Below, piece by piece: positions 62,357 to 64,000 of a stretch of 64,000 nucleotides of DNA. Each line of letters opens with the position of its first letter. Position 1 is the first letter of the stretch. Location of the stretch: contig JAHDRA010000006.1 in NCBI GenBank assembly GCA_018433525.1, forward strand, positions 1 to 64,000, given 5' to 3'. The translations under genes and the position numbers were made by a program. Under the pieces are notes generated by a model, which searched no databases, was not told the origin of the DNA, and saw only the letters and a program-made list of their open reading frames with translations. This DNA is from Paludibacteraceae bacterium. GTDB lineage: Bacteria > Bacteroidota > Bacteroidia > Bacteroidales > Paludibacteraceae.

Positions 62357-63607
62357 ATGAGTATCAAATTTCGCTTGATTCTTATGAATTTCCTTCAATA
62401 TTTTATTTGGGGTTCTTGGTTGATTTCTTTGGGTAGTTATGCAGGAAATATTCTTAACTTTAGCGGAGTCCAGATTGGGAGTATCTTTGCCTCAATGGGT
62501 ATTGTTTCACTTTTCATGCCTGGATTGCTTGGCATTGTTGCCGACAGATGGATTCCGGCACATAAAATGCTGGGTATTTGTCATTTATTAGGTTCAATAT
62601 TTCTGATTGCAGCTTCATTTCAAACCCAATATATGGCATTTTACAGCTTCATGTTCATAAGTGTAATGCTATACATGCCTACTATTTCACTAAGCAACAC
62701 AGTGGCATACAATGCTTTGGAAAAAAATCACTACGATATTGTCAAAGATTTTCCTCCAATTAGGGTATGGGGAACCATTGGGTTTATTTGTGCCATGTGG
62801 ACAGTTGACTTCACGGGGTTCAAATTTTCACAAGCGCAACTTTATGTTGCTGCTACAGCGGCTTTAATTTTGGGAGTCTATTCTTTTACATTACCACCCT
62901 GCACTGTTAACCGAAGCAACGAAAAAAAATCGGTAATAGATGTATTGGGGTTAAGGGCATTTACTTTATTTAAGCACAAAAAAATGGCCATCTTTTTTAT
63001 ATTTTCCATGCTATTGGGGGCTTCACTTCAAATTACCAATGGTTTTGGAGACTTATTTTTGAGAAGTTTCTCCGAAATTCCTGAATATATGAATTCTTTC
63101 GGAGTAAGACATTCTGTTGTGTTACTATCCATTTCACAAATATCCGAAACCCTTTTTATTCTTACTATACCATTCTTTTTGAAAAAATTTGGAATCAAAA
63201 ATGTTATGCTAATGAGTATGTTTGCTTGGGTATTTAGATTTGCACTTTTTGGGATGGGCAATCCAGGAGACAGACTTTGGATGCTTATTCTTTCAATGAT
63301 TGTTTATGGCATGGCTTTTGACTTTTTCAATATTTCCGGATCTCTTTTTGTCGAACAATCGACCGATTCTTCCATTCGGGCATCTGCTCAAGGATTATTT
63401 ATGATCATGACCAACGGACTGGGCGCAACTTTTGGATCCTATCTAGCCGGCGCTATTGTTGATAAATTTGTTACCCATGCCGAAGTTCCAAATTGGTCAA
63501 CTGCCTGGTATATTTTTGCCGGTTATGCCTTAATAGTGGGAATTTTATTTGCTATTCTCTTCAAATACAAACACAACACACAAGAAGTTACCGAAAAATT
63601 TCATTGA
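62357..63607 (+). CDS. nupG: Nucleoside:H+ symporter, NupG/XapB type (MFS)
   Basis: 416 residues with 12 membrane spans. MSIKFRLILMNFLQYFIWGSWLISLGSYAG at the start, MPTISLSNTVAYNAL, IRVWGTIGFICAMW and the C-terminal RASAQGLFMIMTNGLGATFGSYLAG are typical of the nucleoside permease family. It imports nucleosides with protons across the inner membrane. It is divergent from susC. A link to pectin use is not expected; the shared intergenic region may be coincidence, although some members of this family near PULs have unknown substrates. Confidence 0.9.
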   Translation: MSIKFRLILMNFLQYFIWGSWLISLGSYAGNILNFSGVQIGSIFASMGIVSLFMPGLLGIVADRWIPAHKMLGICHLLGSIFLIAASFQTQYMAFYSFMFISVMLYMPTISLSNTVAYNALEKNHYDIVKDFPPIRVWGTIGFICAMWTVDFTGFKFSQAQLYVAATAALILGVYSFTLPPCTVNRSNEKKSVIDVLGLRAFTLFKHKKMAIFFIFSMLLGASLQITNGFGDLFLRSFSEIPEYMNSFGVRHSVVLLSISQISETLFILTIPFFLKKFGIKNVMLMSMFAWVFRFALFGMGNPGDRLWMLILSMIVYGMAFDFFNISGSLFVEQSTDSSIRASAQGLFMIMTNGLGATFGSYLAGAIVDKFVTHAEVPNWSTAWYIFAGYALIVGILFAILFKYKHNTQEVTEKFH

Positions 63608-63718
63608 TAAAACACTTTTTTCATTGAAATGAAACAACGTAAATCCAAGTAAATCAATTGTTTTTTCAAATAATGAAAGTATTCGGTTAAATTCACCAAA
63701 TTCCGTTTTGTAACATAA

Positions 63719-63756
63719 AAAGGGGCCGTCTCAAAAAATTAGGATAGCCCCCTCTT
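63719..63756. terminator. Bidirectional terminator between permease and clpB
   Basis: AGGGGC...GTC and GAT...GCCCCCT form a stem flanked by A/T runs on both sides (AAAAAGG and TCTTTATTTTT). The two genes converge here. Confidence 0.8.
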
Positions 63757-63775
63757 TATTTTTCAAGTTTTTTAT

Positions 63776-64000
63776 TTATTTGTTTTTGAAAACAATACCA
63801 TTTTCGTCAGCATCAACAACCACTACTTGGTTGCTAACAATCTCTCCGGCAATTATTTTCTTCGACAAATCGTTCAAAATAAATTTTTGTATTGCTCTCT
63901 TTACCGGCCGGGCTCCAAACTGTGGATCGTAGCCATTGTCGGCAATAAACTTCACTGCACGATCGGTAGTTTCCAACCGGATACCGTTTTGTTCGAGCAT
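63776..64000 (-). CDS. clpB: ClpB disaggregase, C-terminal end only
   Basis: 74 residues at the right edge; the gene continues outside the window, so the Met at the edge is not its start. The sequence is the D2 small domain of ClpB: LETTDRAVKFIADNGYDPQFGARPVKRAIQKFILNDLSKKIIAGEI. ClpB is a hexameric AAA+ chaperone that dissolves protein aggregates with DnaK. Confidence 0.93.
   Translation of the reverse strand: MLEQNGIRLETTDRAVKFIADNGYDPQFGARPVKRAIQKFILNDLSKKIIAGEIVSNQVVVVDADENGIVFKNK

Noticed and set aside
62357-63607. Permease as an oligogalacturonide transporter under the susC operators
   Set aside because: The sequence fits NupG-type nucleoside symporters, and both operators lie more than 550 bases away with -7 boxes pointing to susC.

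Overview
The window looks like a chromosomal segment of a Bacteroidota bacterium, probably order Bacteroidales. Signs are a SusC/SusD pair, many secreted proteins with type IX secretion (T9SS) C-terminal sorting domains, TAnnTTTG-type -7 boxes and mostly weak ribosome binding sites. The genus cannot be read from the sequence.

Layout. Positions 1-591 hold the 5' part of an IS1595-type transposase. Next comes a 2063-residue secreted mosaic protein (821-7012, minus) and a CAU tRNA. A housekeeping block follows: HAD phosphatase, ribF, an M3 peptidase lipoprotein, two membrane proteins, thrC, a phosphoglycerate-mutase-like gene that is probably the homoserine kinase, a DHH phosphoesterase, two DUF3857/transglutaminase-type exported proteins, comEC and rpe. 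A type II restriction-modification set (two methyltransferases and one endonuclease) lies at 24181-27459, followed by an hsp20 gene.

From 29064 to 61532 all genes are on the minus strand and form one pectin-degrading system. In transcription order these are susC, susD, a surface glycan-binding-type lipoprotein, GH28, CE12, GH105, a large CE8, two PL1-type pectate lyases, a CE8, a small secreted protein, a PL1, an esterase-CE8 fusion and a DUF4861 protein. A six-gene cytoplasmic uronate cluster follows: uxaC, uxaE, an SDR fructuronate reductase, a PfkB kinase, gnd and a LarA-type nickel epimerase. The outer enzymes should de-esterify and cut homogalacturonan and rhamnogalacturonan, SusCD imports oligomers, and the cytoplasmic genes take galacturonate onward. 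The uronate cluster contains no uxuA or kdgA. It does contain a LarA-type epimerase and 6-phosphogluconate dehydrogenase, which suggests a route mannonate -> gluconate -> 6-phosphogluconate -> ribulose 5-phosphate. The same palindromic operator (TGTGTNCGCACAC) lies at the uxaC promoter and twice upstream of susC, so one regulator, probably of LacI type, may control both halves.

A second unusual system is a 101-bp repeat directly in front of both thrC and the putative homoserine kinase gene. It encodes a threonine-rich 27-residue leader ORF and can fold so that the gene start codon is paired, which suggests translational attenuation by threonine. A third copy, with its leader start codon changed to TTG, lies inside the uronate cluster.

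The window closes with a nucleoside permease gene (plus) and the 3' end of clpB (minus).
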